A stretch of 64,000 nt of DNA from contig JXTB01000024.1 of the NCBI GenBank assembly GCA_002914805.1, positions 405,223 through 469,222 on the forward strand, in the 5' to 3' direction. This document shows, piece by piece, positions 14,206-27,180 of the stretch. Below the pieces are notes generated by a model. The model made no database searches. It was not told where the DNA came from and saw only the letters and a list, made by a program, of their open reading frames with translations. The position numbers were made by a program, and so were the translations under genes. This DNA is from Parasponia andersonii (Eukaryota > Streptophyta > Magnoliopsida > Rosales > Cannabaceae). The first letter of the stretch is position 1; the number at the start of each line of letters is the position of its first letter.

Positions 14206-15854
14206 TCAAGGGAATGTCATGAGTTAGTGTAGAATAATGATTTTACATCTAAATCATAAGAGCTAAAATAGTAAAATTGAGCTGAAATGAGTCGTAAACA
14301 GGTCGAAATGAGCAAAGTTGGACGAGCTGGTAAAAATAAGGCTGAATTAACTCTTTCTAGAATAATTTCTTTGATGTTCTTAAGAAACAGTATGAAAAAT
14401 ATAGGATTGAAAATAATCTTGTCCTTGATACTAAAGCATCTATCTTTCACCATAGAGTAATATAGTTATTAGAAGAGAATAAATGGATTTTGGATATAGT
14501 TGATCATGCAGAAAATATCAAACTTATGCTTATGTGGGCTAAAATATGGGCCTAAAACTCATTCACATTCTTTTAAACTTTGAATAAATTGAAAATAAAC
14601 CAAAATAAGTAAATAAATTACATTAAAAGCATGTAAATAAAAATATTTAATTTAAATTTATTTAAATTTTAATTGAGAAATATATTTAAAATTATATATA
14701 AAATGATTAAATATAGGCCTAATGTGGACTAGGCTGGCACCATACTTTTTCTTCGGAATATGGGTTGGTTCACAAAGTCCGACTCACATTGACATCTCTA
14801 GTATAACCTGAATTTTCGGGTTGCTGAAGTGGACTTGTTTTTAGGGTTCAAGTAGGGCTAGTTTGTTAGGTGGGTCAGGTGCTCGAGTATTTTGTTCAGT
14901 TTTATTTTCAAGCTTTTAATGTGAGGTTCACCTTTAAAAAATATATTAACTGTGAGATTAGCTCTGTAATTTTATATGATCAAGCGATACTTATTAAAAC
15001 AAAAAAGAAGTTATTTTAAGTCTAAACTCCTAAAAAAAAGTAGTAACACACTTAACTCTCTCAAAGAATCTAATATGTTTGGGGATTTTAACTTAGCAGA
15101 TAGAATTATATATATATATATATTTATATTTATGGGAGGCAACTGATAGACCTATTTTGTTGGTGCTATATGACCTAGAAAAAAAAAATAGAAGCAAACA
15201 TGGTACAAAACTCAAAAGATGATGCATAGAAGAACCACTAGAAGGTTTGAGTTTTCATTAAATTAGATGATTTGAGTGGAAAATTAAAAAATAGGTTAAT
15301 TACAAATATGATCCCTATAGTTTTTCATTATTAAAAATTCTACCATGCATCTTGGAAAGTATTAGGATTGCAATATAAAATTTATATAACCCTTCAAATA
15401 TCTAACTATAGTGAAAAAGTTGTAATTTAGGAAATCATATCCTTAGTGTTTTGAAACATAAATTATTTCCAAGCTGATCATAAATTAATAAAAAATTTAT
15501 TTTATCTTTTGAACTTTTGGTTGTTTGGTAATGATTTTTTTTAAAATTCACAAATTATTCACAAATAAAAAAATATGTTTCAAAATACTAATGAAGAGTG
15601 CATGTTTGCTAATTAATACCTACCTATTCTCCAACATTAGATACTTTAGGGATGAAATTGAAATTTTATGTTGCAGTTCTAAGCGGTGACTAAAGAAGTG
15701 TCATTTCTAAGAATATAGGGTTAATTTTTCTTTTCTAAAAGGGATATATTTATAATTGACCGTAAAAATTAATAGTTAATAACACAATAAGTAGGATATA
15801 AAAAAATATACTGAGTGCATACATAGATACAATATGAGAAAACTATTTAATGCT

Positions 15855-16025
15855 AAATGCATGATAATGACGGTAAAATTCATTTTCTGTTATTTTATGA
15901 ACTAATTAACATTAATAAATAATTTAAGAATCTTTTAAGCAATAAATGCATGATAACAAAAGTAAAATTCATTTTATGCAATTTTATGAACTAATAAACA
16001 ATTTAAGAATCTTTTAAGTAATAAA
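15855..16025. repeat. Imperfect tandem duplication of about 80-90 bp
   Basis: Two adjacent copies share GCATGATAA, GTAAAATTCATTTT, TTTTATGAACTAAT and AATTTAAGAATCTTTTAAG in the same order. The first copy carries a short extra piece in the middle. Confidence 0.75.
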
Positions 16026-16706
16026 TGGACATTACTATATAAAAAAATAGGTTTTGAGAAGACTAATTTTGGTATATATTTTCAACTGGTATGGCCATTT
16101 TTAGTTATAAATTTTGAATTGAGGACATGTAATAATAGTTGGGCTTAAAAATGGATATAATATATACCTAAATTCTAAGCAATATTATACCTATAATTTT
16201 CTTTTAAAAAAACTGAGTAGAAACTAAATTAAATAAGAAAAATAACTAAACTAACCAAACACCCCCAAAAAAAAAAAAAGAAATTTCATTTTAGCAAAGG
16301 TAATTGTATTTTACCAATATCAATTTTGACCAAATTAACAAAAGAAGTGGAATTTGGCAAAATTTTGTCAATATATAAAGGCAAGCTTTTGTTATTTGGA
16401 GCATTTACTCGGAACTCATGGCATAACCGCAGTGTATAATCTTCTCTTGAGAGAGGATAATTTTAGGTTGCTCTAGCCTCTAATGCATGCAGGAAATGAC
16501 AAATCATTTTTCATTTTTAAACGACATGCTTTTCTGTTGTTTAGGAGGACATGTTAATTTTACATACGTGCATGTGGTGTCTTTACGACATGTCATTCTT
16601 CTCGTAAAGTCTGTTGTTGTATTTTCGATAACCAACCTTTTTTGTTTTTGTTTTTGTTTTGTTGTTGTTGTTTTTTTTTTTTTTTTTTGGCTGCATAAGT
16701 TGGAAA

Positions 16707-16980
16707 ACGACATGCTGATAAGTTTTCTATTTCTTTAACAATAAACGACAACCGTTTCAATTTAAACACACCATGTAGTACTTCGCCTCGGCATTTATTG
16801 TCGTTTACTAATAAACCAAATTCCTGAAATTATCAGTATTATTTTATTTTATTTTTCCAAAACATACTGATCGATGCCGGTAAAGTTTTATCTTTTCCAT
16901 TAAAAAGCGACATGCCGTTTGAATTTAAAGAAAACCAAGTAATAGTTTGCTTCATAAATTTATTGTCGTTTACTTGGTAC
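16707..16980. repeat. Two diverged direct repeats bounded by CGACATG and TTGTCGTTTACT
   Basis: Copy 1 (about 16708-16809) and copy 2 (about 16905-16975) each begin with (A/G)CGACATGC, pass through AATTTAAA and end TTATTGTCGTTTACT. Further CGACATG motifs occur at 16522 and 16588. Origin unknown, possibly subterminal repeats of a degraded element. Confidence 0.5.
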
Positions 16981-17993
16981 TGTTATGTGTGTGAGTTTTT
17001 GTCCAGCAACTACTACACTACATCAATATTATAAAATGACCATACAATGCAAGGGTCTAGATCAGACTATAGATCTTTAATGTCTTGGGAAAGAGCCAGC
17101 CATTTTCTTATTTTTGTCTCTTTCAGGATATTTTTCTAATCAATCAGTTGTTCAGTGTCGTTGAATCTTCATTGTTATGATAGCAAAATACCAACTGGGA
17201 ATTTCAACAATTTAAAAAAAAAAAAAACATGAGTGATATTATTGAAAGTACCAACAGGAATTTCAACTTCAAGAATAAATACAAATACAAAACCTAAGAG
17301 ACAAAAGTAGTATAATTCATTGCCTCTAGATATATGTTTCAACTGGGTCAACCATGCAACACAATATATATATATATATATATCCTCTCATTCAACTTTA
17401 TCTACATATATTCTCATTATTCTTTTCCCCGTAGCTAATTATTAATACAAGCAAAAAATAAATGGTTTTAATATTTTTTTTTTGTTGCTTTAATTATTTC
17501 ATTTTTTCAGATTGGAACTTGAAAAGTAGTATTATTATTTGGTCTTGGATACTAATCAGACTCGCATAAAATCACTATCCATTGTATTTTTTTTTAAATT
17601 AATAGAAAAGAAAAGGTATATGCTGTTGGTAAACTGGTAATGATTTATCGTTTTTTTTAATGACTTTTTTTAGCAATTATTTTACAATATTATATATATA
17701 GTCAAACCTCTTCATCTCTTTCTTCGGCAAATTTAAAGAGAAAATGTCTAGCTCTTATCCGGTATTTTGGTAGTTTTGTGGCATAATAAACTTAAGTCCA
17801 TCTCACAACTCACAGCTTCTATATAGGTGTTCCACATGTCATTATTTTGTGATTTGAAGATTAATGTCTATGTTTACCAGAAGAAAAGACAGGTTGACTT
17901 CCAATTTAGTTACAAATTATAATATATAATTTTTATACATAGATAAAATATACTTTTAACTATAGAGGTCAAGTAAGAGTTTGATCAAGACAC

Positions 17994-18099
17994 AAGATAA
18001 TAAATAATTACAATGAAGTATAGAATAATAACATGTCTAAAGTCTAAAGATAATAAATAATTACAATGGAGTATAGAATAATAACATGTCTAAAGTCTA
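17994..18099. repeat. Two-copy 53-bp tandem duplication
   Basis: AAGATAATAAATAATTACAA starts at 17994 and again at 18047. The two copies differ by one base (GAAG versus GGAG). Confidence 0.92.
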
Positions 18100-20139
18100 A
18101 ACCTTTCTTATGTTGAAATATTATCGTTTTTCAGGATCAGCTCTAAAAGGTTTGCCTAATTGGTGACTTCTGAGTCCAAACTTGGTCAACCACATTCCTA
18201 TGATCAACTTATAAAATATTAACTACTTCTGATATCTTCTTTGACCTAATTAATTATAATGATAATTGAGAACGAAGGTTGGAAACAAAGGAAAAAAAAA
18301 TGGGAGCATCCAATGTGGCACCTACTTGGGCGGTCAGAAAAAAATATTATTAATGGTTTACCTAGATTTTCACCTCAATTATTATTATTTGATCTCTTCA
18401 TTAGGACTTTTCTTTATGATAAATTTTTCTTTTATTTTTGAATTGAAAATATTATGTCACTTAAGCATATAGATCTTTTCTCTCATTCAATAATAAATCT
18501 TTTTGAATTTTGTTTGTTTTTATAATTTTTGTATCGTCTTTTTGTTATTTTCTTATAGATCCTAGACTCCTGATGTCAATATATGGATGGTACATATGTC
18601 ATCAAAAATCAATGATTTTAAAAGCAAAGAGTCATCACTTATATATAAGGATCTAATCGTACTCCATGTTGAGTTATGTGCTTCCTCCATGGTTGCTGAT
18701 TATTTGTACACAATTATTTGAGTAATGAATGAAATTCCTCTTGTCATTTAGGAGATTAAAAAAAAAAAAAAGACACAAGTAATACCTAAATACCATTTAT
18801 TTATATAAAAAAAAACCCTAATAAATTGAGTGTGATACGAAAATATTTTTCAGCATTATTAGTAACTCAAATCAATATCTGTACTGACTAAGCCTTATAT
18901 ATATAAACACATACACATTTATGTACATGTACATATATGTTGTTGAGAATCAAATTCATCAATTGCATATGTATCTGAAAAAAATAAAATAAAATAAATA
19001 AATCATCAACAACATGATATGTATATATTTTTCGAGAAATTGAGTGACAGTAATTCGGCATTGACATGTACTGCATTGAACTAAAATATAGGATTGTACT
19101 TGCCGGATTTTATTTTGTATCATTAGATTAATGGGTTTTAAAATTCAGGAAAGGAGCTTTGAAACATAAATAATCATGAATTAGAAAATGTCAAATCACA
19201 AGAAATATATATTGATAACATGAATCAAACTTCAGGCCGTTTAAGTGTCTGACCTTCGTCAAAATTTCTGGATGCATATGATTATATAAAACAGAATATT
19301 AAAACTTCATATCGTTCAACTTCAATTTAATAATACTGGTCAACTGTAGTGGGAAGAAGTCAAATGCTTCGTTAATGAGCCAGCGCACATGTGGAGACAA
19401 GCTATAAAATCCAGGCAATGAAAAAACAAATCCATGAAATGCATATATGTTTAATTTGTAATAACTAATGGCCAAATAATAATCATAATCCCACAACGCT
19501 CGCATAAACTACATTGAAAATCATGTTATCATCTATAACATAAAGTTTTATACCACATATTTATGTTCAGATTACGACTACTACGTACTATGCTATTCAC
19601 TACCATTTACTATAATAACTACTTCTGGTGTCATAAATCTTTGCCTTTATGATGAATGATAACCTCTTAAACCACATTTGATTTCCTCTTCCTTTCTTTC
19701 AAATAATAATATTAATGATCCCATAATAAAAGTGGCATAATACTCTCTAGCATATCTCTTAGTCACGGACTATACTATATAAACCATATGCATATAAATA
19801 GCAATGGCAGAAATGATCATCATTTAAACTACACCTACATCTGATTAATTTTACAACTTAGCCTTAGCTTAGCCACGAAATACCAGGTCACCTAGGTTGC
19901 CTTTTTTCATCATTTTAATTTGTTTGTAGCCATTTATAACACATCCATTTCGTAAAAAAATATTGAAATCAAGCAGATAGATCATAACATACCGGCTAGA
20001 ACATTCACTTCAATAAATGTACTAAGAACAAATATAGAGCACTGCATGCACCAGAAACTATATAGTATACACCTTTTTTTACTAATAATGCTTTCTGTTC
20101 AAAACCATATAACAGGGAAAATAAAAAAAGGGGGGGGGG

Positions 20140-20140
20140 N
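20140..20140. other. Unresolved base after a poly-A/poly-G run
   Basis: A single n follows a homopolymer run (A7 G10 region). This is an assembly or sequencing ambiguity and the local length should not be trusted. Confidence 0.95.
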
Positions 20141-20337
20141 ATATTAAAAACAAAAGAAAAATCAATCACTTTCCAAGGAATAATTTACAAAAGCAAGTCA
20201 AATTAGGTGAAAGCGAAATAAAACAGATCATAATAACACTGCCGAGTTGAGGAAAAAAAAATTGCCGTCCTTGTCCTAGTAATATATTTAGGCTTCTGAC
20301 TTATGAGTCACCTGGACGTATTATATTCCTTTTCATG

Positions 20338-20860
20338 CTATAATAAATAGCCTTGTGACACAAGTACTCTCTCCAAAAGGAAAAGAGCAGTTTATTACAC
20401 TCAATCATACTTTCAAAAAAGCATACCCTTCTTTTCAAATATGCATATAATGTATGATTTTCATCTATAGGAACTCAAGGCCTTTCTGTATTCCTGGCTT
20501 GTTTACTCATTTGCAAGTAATTAAGCCAAGGCTGAAGAAAGAGCAGAACTCTTAGTTTTCTCTGCTTTGATGTGAGTTTTTTGAAGCTTCATTTTAAGTT
20601 TTTCTGGTTTACAGTTTTGATTAAAGGCCTGAATAGTATACAAGTCTCTAAGATTATCCGAACATATGTACACACACACACACACGCACGCACACACACA
20701 CATATATATATAGTATTTCTCTGGTTTCAACTCATGTATGAGTTTGTGTCATTATTGGCTATGTCATGTGATATTTTTGGAAATTCATTAGCTTCATTTC
20801 AAATTCTGTGCTATTAGGCCACTGGGGTTTGGAGGCAGAGATTTTTATCATTTAGACAAA
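20338..20860 (+). promoter_or_regulatory. Probable promoter and 5' leader of the bHLH gene
   Basis: A TATA-like CTATAATAAATAG at about 20338 precedes a leader-like region. A pyrimidine-poor segment with CTATTAG at about 20812-20818 could be a leader intron acceptor before the ATG at 20861. A CA/TA microsatellite lies inside the leader. The transcription start is not proven. Confidence 0.35.
20668..20712. repeat. CA and TA compound microsatellite
   Basis: An ACACAC run with two ACGC interruptions passes into a TATATA run. It lies upstream of the bHLH start codon. Confidence 0.95.
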
Positions 20861-23377
20861 ATGAAGAATGCTATTCTTCCATCTGTATCCACACATTATG
20901 ACTTTGGTAATGACCCTTTTGGGATTGAAATATTTTTATTTCTTTTCTGGTGCTTAATTATAGATTTAATTTGGGAAATGTTTTGATATGATTTCTTGTT
21001 ATGTTTCAGGTAGTATTAATTATGAACTCCAAATGTTCAATGAAAATCTTCACAGTAGTTCTAGCTTTTTCATGGAGCCCATTCCCAAGGCACTAGACAA
21101 TGAGAACCAGCAAAGATCTGCTGAAGGATATTCCTTCCCCTTTCAATCATCACCACTAGTCACCTATCAACAAGGTTTGGTAACATTTTACTCCCTCTAA
21201 TTTGCTAATATTCTTGGAACAACTTGATTTCTCAGCGCTTTGCCTAATTTTCACATCTTTTACTCTCTTTCTCAACTACCCTCTTTCAGAAGTATGTATT
21301 CTTAAACTAGTTTCACTCTGATTCTCCGAATAATTGACCAACACAATGTTTCACAGCAGCCTATCCATCCACTAGTTCGAGCTGTGATGTTATTGATAAT
21401 ATCTCACACCAGCAGTCCGTGTTGCCTGGCAAGAAGATTTTGGCTCCACAATTTGAAGTGGTACATATATTTGTTTCTTCCTTTCCCTTATTTTTTCAGA
21501 TTTTTATTCAACTGCAATATAGTTGAGTTTGACCTGATAGAATCAATTGGGTACAAAACAAGTATAAGATTAAGTACTAATAGATTAGCATGGTGAAAGG
21601 GACTAGTATAGATACTAGATGGATATGCACAGCAATATCAAGTATACGGAATATATAAATCCAAGCTGAGCTAATTGAAGAAGGGGTCCTCCAGTCAAAA
21701 TCCAAGTAATGCTATAATTTTTTGATTGATATTTGACCATTTGATCATGATCAGATGGTCATAAAAAGAGAGTACAGAGTTTAGAAGGTATCCAAATTCA
21801 CCAAAAAGCATAGTCATTATACAAAGACAAATAATCAAGGAAGGGGACTCAATCAGCCAGTGAAAGCACCAATGTCCCTAACTCTTTTCTTGCTTTATTC
21901 TTTTTAGGATTTTCAGGCTATTCAAAATACAAGGAAACGTCCAATTAAAGATAATGACATGTTGCCCAGAAGTGGCACTAATTGGGAGCTGCTTAGTGAG
22001 GGGACAAATTTGAATGAATATTGGGGAAAAAACAAAAGAAGCAAAGTGACAAACAATGACCAAGAATGGCAATTACAACAAGTGCAAGAAGCATTATCAG
22101 GAATGCAAGAGCACAAGGTCTGTGTTAATATGAACTATGAATTAGTTCGTTTTTTATTCCGACTAGTTGGAACCTTATGTAAGTAAGGGCACTTTTGTCC
22201 AGCTTTGAAAACCAAATGATTGTCATTTTTTATCAAATAAATTGTTAAAACAAAAGCCTTCGTGGGGGGTTTTGCAAAATTAACCATGATTCTAAGAAAG
22301 TCTAATTTTGAAATTTTTGCTTCTTACATATATATATATATATATATATATATGCAGTTGCAAGTGCCTGTAAAGAGAAGCCAAAAGCTTACTGACAAAA
22401 TCACTGCCCTTCAAAAGCTGGTTTCTCCCTATGGCAAGGTCAGTTCTGCATTTTATATTTTGAACGGGTTCAACTAATATGAATCGTACTTTGATAGATA
22501 TCAAAAAATAATTATATATCTTTATGAGAAAAAAGAAAATAAATCGAAATCTTGAAAATGAGTGCAGACTGACACTGCCTCAGTTCTTCAAGAGGCTTCC
22601 CTTTATATTAAGCTTCTTCAGGAGCAAATTCAGGTACATAATTTCTGAACACTTGTACTCATATGTAACATAGCTTATACATCTTATATAGTCTATATTT
22701 ATTAGGGTCAAACTTATTGCTTTGTTTTTTTTTGAAGCAGAATCTGTTTCGAATGATGTGTAGCTCATATGACAATGTTAGAGGCCCTCACTCACAGGTA
22801 GAAATTGGCTCAAAACTCTTCACTTTTCTCCTATTCTCGGGCGTATTGTTTCAAACCCAGATCCTTTTTCCATTTTATTCTCTAGCCGATCAAAATTTGA
22901 CATGTTAACTTAAAAGTAAATGCATTTAACACACGTCATTTATTTTTTCTTTTGATATTTTGTAACTTCTTTAATTGAAAAATAATAATAAGATACTCAA
23001 TATTATATAACGTACCGATCTACTACTAATAAGTTATAATTACATTTCTAGTAAAACTTAATTTATTAAATAAATTATACAGTAATAAAATTACACTTTA
23101 TACGATGTTGAACACTGTTATTATCTCGTAACATTACTCTTAATTGAAAAAAAAAAAAAGACATACATAATTTGCCCGCATGTCATTTAACAAATCATTT
23201 TGACGATGCCTCATGTCAAAAATCTCACTTAATGTCTTGCTTACCAATTGAAAATATCAACAGGCAGCTGGGAAAAGAAGGCTAGAACTTAGAAGCAAAG
23301 GCCTTTGCTTGGTACCCATATCATTTACTCAGAAAGTGTCCTTGGATGAGCGAATTGATAAATATGCACGCTATTAG
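20861..23377 (+). CDS. bHLH-type transcription factor (bHLH68/103/123-like group)
   Basis: Eight exons (20861-20906, 21010-21174, 21357-21460, 21908-22117, 22358-22438, 22568-22633, 22741-22797, 23264-23377) join in frame with GT-AG introns to 280 residues. Residues about 176-224 form the helix-loop-helix: RSQKLTDKITALQKLVSPYG, then KTDTASVLQEASLYIKLLQEQ. That pattern is typical of the plant atypical bHLH group around bHLH68, 103, 112, 113 and 123, which lacks the usual His-Glu-Arg E-box contact residues. The KRSKV patch near residue 145 may serve nuclear import. The N-terminal 140 residues are Ser/Asn-rich and variable. The C-terminus carries the group's short tail (GKRRLELRSKGLCLVPISFT). 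Exons 3, 4 and 7 have alternative in-frame acceptors. It should act in the nucleus as a dimeric regulator; target genes cannot be inferred. Confidence 0.9.
22327..22353. repeat. TA microsatellite abutting a bHLH splice acceptor
   Basis: About 13 TA units end a few bases before the TGCAG acceptor of exon 5 (exon start 22358). The tract replaces the usual polypyrimidine stretch. Confidence 0.95.
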
Positions 23378-24340
23378 ATTTTAAGGCAAAATCACCCTTT
23401 ATAGACTGATATCTAAAATGTTATTGAAATTATATATACTGCATATATACGTCTATATTGCTAGACCCAATTCGATTTTCTTCACCAAGCAAGAGAATAT
23501 ATTTTTACTTGTTACATTCTGTATTCGAGGAGGAAGTTTGAGTGAATCTCCTTTGCTTAATTAGACTAATGCTGACTAGCATGATATAAAAAGCTATACA
23601 CGTGACATTTATTTTATTTTATTTTATTTTTTGAAGAGTATGAATTTCGATCTGAGTAATGGGAATAAGAGAATTATTTCTCTTTCCCATCTATTCACAC
23701 AATTAGAAAACGAAGTTTGATAAATCTGATAACTCAAATTTTAATTCATTTTTGTTTGTGTTCAAACCCTTTCTTTCTACGATTCTTGTATTAATTAAAA
23801 AAAATATGCTCCCTATAAAGAAGCAACAAAATATTAAAGTAACTAAAGTTGACAAGCCATGAACCAGAGCAAGCCTTAAAGTTAACCCGGTCATCAACTA
23901 ATGTTCAGGTAAAGTTCAAAAAAATAATTAAAAAAAAACATACGAAAAGAACAAATTAACAGTAAAGGACAATGATAAAGAATAAACTAAAATATACTAT
24001 AAATGTTAGCTTGAAAATTAATACTAAAGTCATATGCAACTAACGTGCACACAATTAACAAAGTAACTTTTTTTGTCACCAGTCCTACGTTGGTTGTGCC
24101 GTACAACTAACGAGTTAAGTGTTATCTTTAATTGATAAGAAAAATTCACTTACCACGCGGTTTAATACCAATTTGGTAGAAATCACTTAAATTAATGTAA
24201 GAGAGTTTTCATGTTGATTTAAACCGGCGTGAAAATTCTCCCTTCTTTCCCTGTTTTTTCCTCCATACGCAAATTTTAAATGGAATGTAAAAAAATTTCG
24301 TACAATATAACTTAATATTCTCACATTATTTTTGTAGGGC

Positions 24341-24549
24341 ACCAATTTAGTTGGTAGCATTTTTATCTATACATAAGTATCATTCTGGTCGATTAAAATT
24401 TATCATACATTTTTTTTATGGTAAAAAATAAAAAAAGAAAATAATATTAATAATGCACATATTTTCATCCACATTATTATAGTCTAATGATGATATAACG
24501 GTTAAAAAAATACTTATATATAGATAAAAAAAATACCTATTTAATTGGT
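24341..24549. mobile_element. MITE family copy A
   Basis: Ends are inverted repeats of about 31 bp: ACCAATTTAGTTGGTAGC at the left, and the reverse complement of the right end reads ACCAATTAAATAGGTATT, both followed by a T-run and ATCTATA. The interior contains AAATTTATCATACAT, TTATGGTAAAAAA, TTAATAATGC and CTAATGATGATA. Three related copies lie at 29015, 29699 (inverted) and 42607. It is about 209 bp with no coding capacity. The target duplication is not resolved. Confidence 0.75.
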
Positions 24550-24819
24550 AATTATATATATATATTTATATAATTATATATACTCATATCTCACACACTC
24601 TTTTATCTTCCCTCTCCCTATCTTCTCTTCTTCATCCTCCTCCATCTCTTCTTCCCATTTGTTTCTTCTCCGGTAATAAAATTTAGTCACAAAAGGAATG
24701 TAAATGCAACGATTCAACTCAATGGATGTAAAAAATAATAAATAAGGTTAATGATATTGAGAGCTCCAAAATTATACTTGTATTATTTTGTCCCTTGAAT
24801 TTTCAACTTACATAATATT

Positions 24820-25215
24820 AGTTCATGAATTATATAATTATTGCAATAATAATTCTTTTGTTATAAACTGTTAAATATTTAACAGAATTAAGTCATTACA
24901 GAGTACACGAGTACACAGTTTGGTAATTGTGGTCAATAATGAGGTTATGAGTTTTTTGCGTATACAATAGATCATCAAAATTTATGCAATTATTGAAGTA
25001 ATGATTATTTTTTTTACAAGCTATTAAATTTTTAACAAAAATGTGTCTTTTACAAAACGCACAATTTAATAATTATGACTAAAAATAAAATTCTGACTTA
25101 TACAAATAAATAATATCCTTATATACACATTATTTATAACTATTTTCAGTTAAAAAATTAATAGTACGTAACAAAGAAATCATCGTTATAATAATTACAT
25201 AATTCATAACTCATT
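24820..25215. repeat. Foldback-like inverted repeat pair
   Basis: The left arm (about 24828-24890: CATGAATTATATAATTATTG, then TTCTTTTGTTATAAACT) matches the reverse complement of the right arm (about 25150-25210). The interior shows a second related motif near 24975. It may be a small non-autonomous element; AT-richness raises the chance of coincidence, but the match is long. Confidence 0.5.
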
Positions 25216-26934
25216 ACTATATAAATAAAAAATTCGAAAAAAAAAATACTGTAATAAATATAATTCAGATACTATTAGTATATTTAACTCTATTGAATAT
25301 AAGCACGACCAAAGTTTTCCAGCTCCATAAAGTTGGCTTGCCAATTATGCTAGTTTGCTTACATCCCCCTGGAAAGTTCTTAACTTGAATGTACCTAACT
25401 TGTCATATCAAGGGCATACCCATCGGTTATGTGACCAATGAGAAAGGATTTCTTTTTTTTTTTTTTTTTTATTTTCTTTTATGTCACTTTCTATGTGATT
25501 GTGAAACTCCATTTTAGTAAGTGCCCACTTCTACACTTATTATCGCAGGATTCATTATAATCAATCCACGCATGGACCTCAATCTATTAAATATATATAG
25601 CTCATTCTAATAAATGTTCATGATCTTAATTAGGTGTTGAAAAATCATGGTAGCAATCATCTATTTAATGACCATATTATTAGTGTTATATATATATATA
25701 TATTTTGTATTTGTGTCTAATATTCTTAACTCATGTAATTTTACATCTATCATTTGAAGAATTGCCACAGGTACATATGAGTAATGTTATTCAATATTTT
25801 ACGAAAAAATTGCATCAAATAATATGGCATGAATGATTTAAATTATTTTTTAAAAATCTTAAAATATGACTATGGTGTGTTGTTAATCAACCAGATTAAA
25901 TTATTTTTTTATTTCTATCTAGCAAAGCTTAAGAAATCTTAATATTATCTAGTATAGTGATAAGTATGGTCAATCCTACATGAAATTGGTCTAACTAAAT
26001 TGCTATACTAAACCTAAAGTAAAAAGAGATTAAACATAAAACAAAACATAAAATAGAAAACAAACAATAATGAAATAATTAGGTTAAAAGTTCATTCATT
26101 GCTACTAAGTAATTATATTAATTTTACTAGATCTTATAGATATTTACCTAAGCTACCAACTATCCTCATTTTTTCTTAGATTATATGCTAGATAGATAAA
26201 CATCATATTTAACATTTTTCTATTAAATAAGCTAAGCAAACACTCTAAGTTAATTTAACAAACGCATTACCATACATAACGATTAAAGATTCGTCTAAAT
26301 TATAATATCACAAATGTAAAATTTAACTTAGATTATGTTCTTTACTATAATTAAGTTATCAAACGATCAAATCAACTATAACTTTATTACCTATAGATCC
26401 AAATTTAACGAATGTCTATTCAAATCTATCATAATTATTTAGTAGCCTAAAAAACAAATCAAGACGTAACTTATAAAGCAATTGAAAATAGAGAACGCAA
26501 TCAATTTTAAATAAATAATTCATTGTATAAATATCATACTACTCCATTATACAATTGGTTGGAAATAATAATTTAGTACAACATTATTACTCGTAAATAA
26601 TTCTCGTAGTAATTAGGTAAGGAAATATAACTATTTTGAGGAGATTTTGTATAACACAAAGACTCAGATTTGATTTTTTTTAAAACTTCTTCTATTATTA
26701 AAAGTTTATTTTTTTTATATACGTTACATGTGATTTAATTTTTGTTACATATTATTGTTATGACTAGCTTTAATACGCTACAATCGATTTGTTTATTATT
26801 GCTAGATAATGTTCAATAATTGTATTTGTTATCGATACATTTAATTCTCTAGATTGTTTTTTTTTGGAAAGGATTTAATTTTCTAGATTTAAATGTATTT
26901 TTTATTTATATTTGTTATACAGTACTCTTTTAAC

Positions 26935-27180
26935 AGGAGATGCACGAAGGCCCTGAAGCCCCCATGTGGTACCATTTCTGACACATGGCACACATCAGAT
27001 GGGCACTTAATCCAAGGAGCGATCACCATCAGATTGTCTAGCTACTAAATACAGTACAAAAGGGGCCTCACACGTTTTCAATTTCAAGTCGCAGCCGGTT
27101 TACAATCCAATCCATCATTGTCGTTTTATTTCTTTCTGTCTTGGAGCTCTTGCGTTATTTCTTCCACAAAATAGTGAGTG
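26935..27180 (+). pseudogene. Decayed 5' end of a second ADF gene (start codon lost)
   Basis: This stretch aligns with the promoter and leader of the intact ADF gene at about 34010-34290. Shared blocks in order are GACACATGGC versus GACACGTGGC, ACCATCAGATTGTCTAGCTA versus ACCGTCAGATTAGCTAGCCA, AAAAGGGGCCTC versus AAAAGGGGGCCTC, TTGGAGC, and finally ACAAAATAGTGAGTGC versus ACAAAAATGGTGAGTCC. The ATG of the three-base first coding exon has become ATA (27171-27173), while the GTGAGT donor survives. No ADF exon 2 or 3 relic was seen downstream by eye. It is best read as the remains of a tandem ADF partner. Confidence 0.75.

Larger units (their letters stand above)
14206..20337. other. Long gene-free AT-rich stretch
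   Basis: About 6.1 kb without a credible gene. It contains TA microsatellites near 15107 and 17361, the repeats listed separately (15855-16025, 16707-16980, 17994-18099) and poly-A/poly-T tracts. No element ends or RNA genes were recognised. Confidence 0.5.
23378..26934. other. Gene-free AT-rich stretch
   Basis: No gene was found. It contains a MITE (24341-24549), a foldback-like repeat pair (24820-25215), a CT-rich run at about 24600-24670 and TA tracts near 24555 and 25689. Confidence 0.5.

Noticed and set aside
16487..16738. Open frames on both strands around 16.5-16.7 kb
   Set aside because: They run through a T/G homopolymer tract giving Phe/Val or Lys/Thr runs; no domain, no splice context.
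20572..20817. Plus-strand frame through the CA repeat as the start of the bHLH protein
   Set aside because: It translates the microsatellite into His-Thr repeats and ends before 20861; the ATG at 20861 with the GT donor at 20907 gives the consistent gene model.
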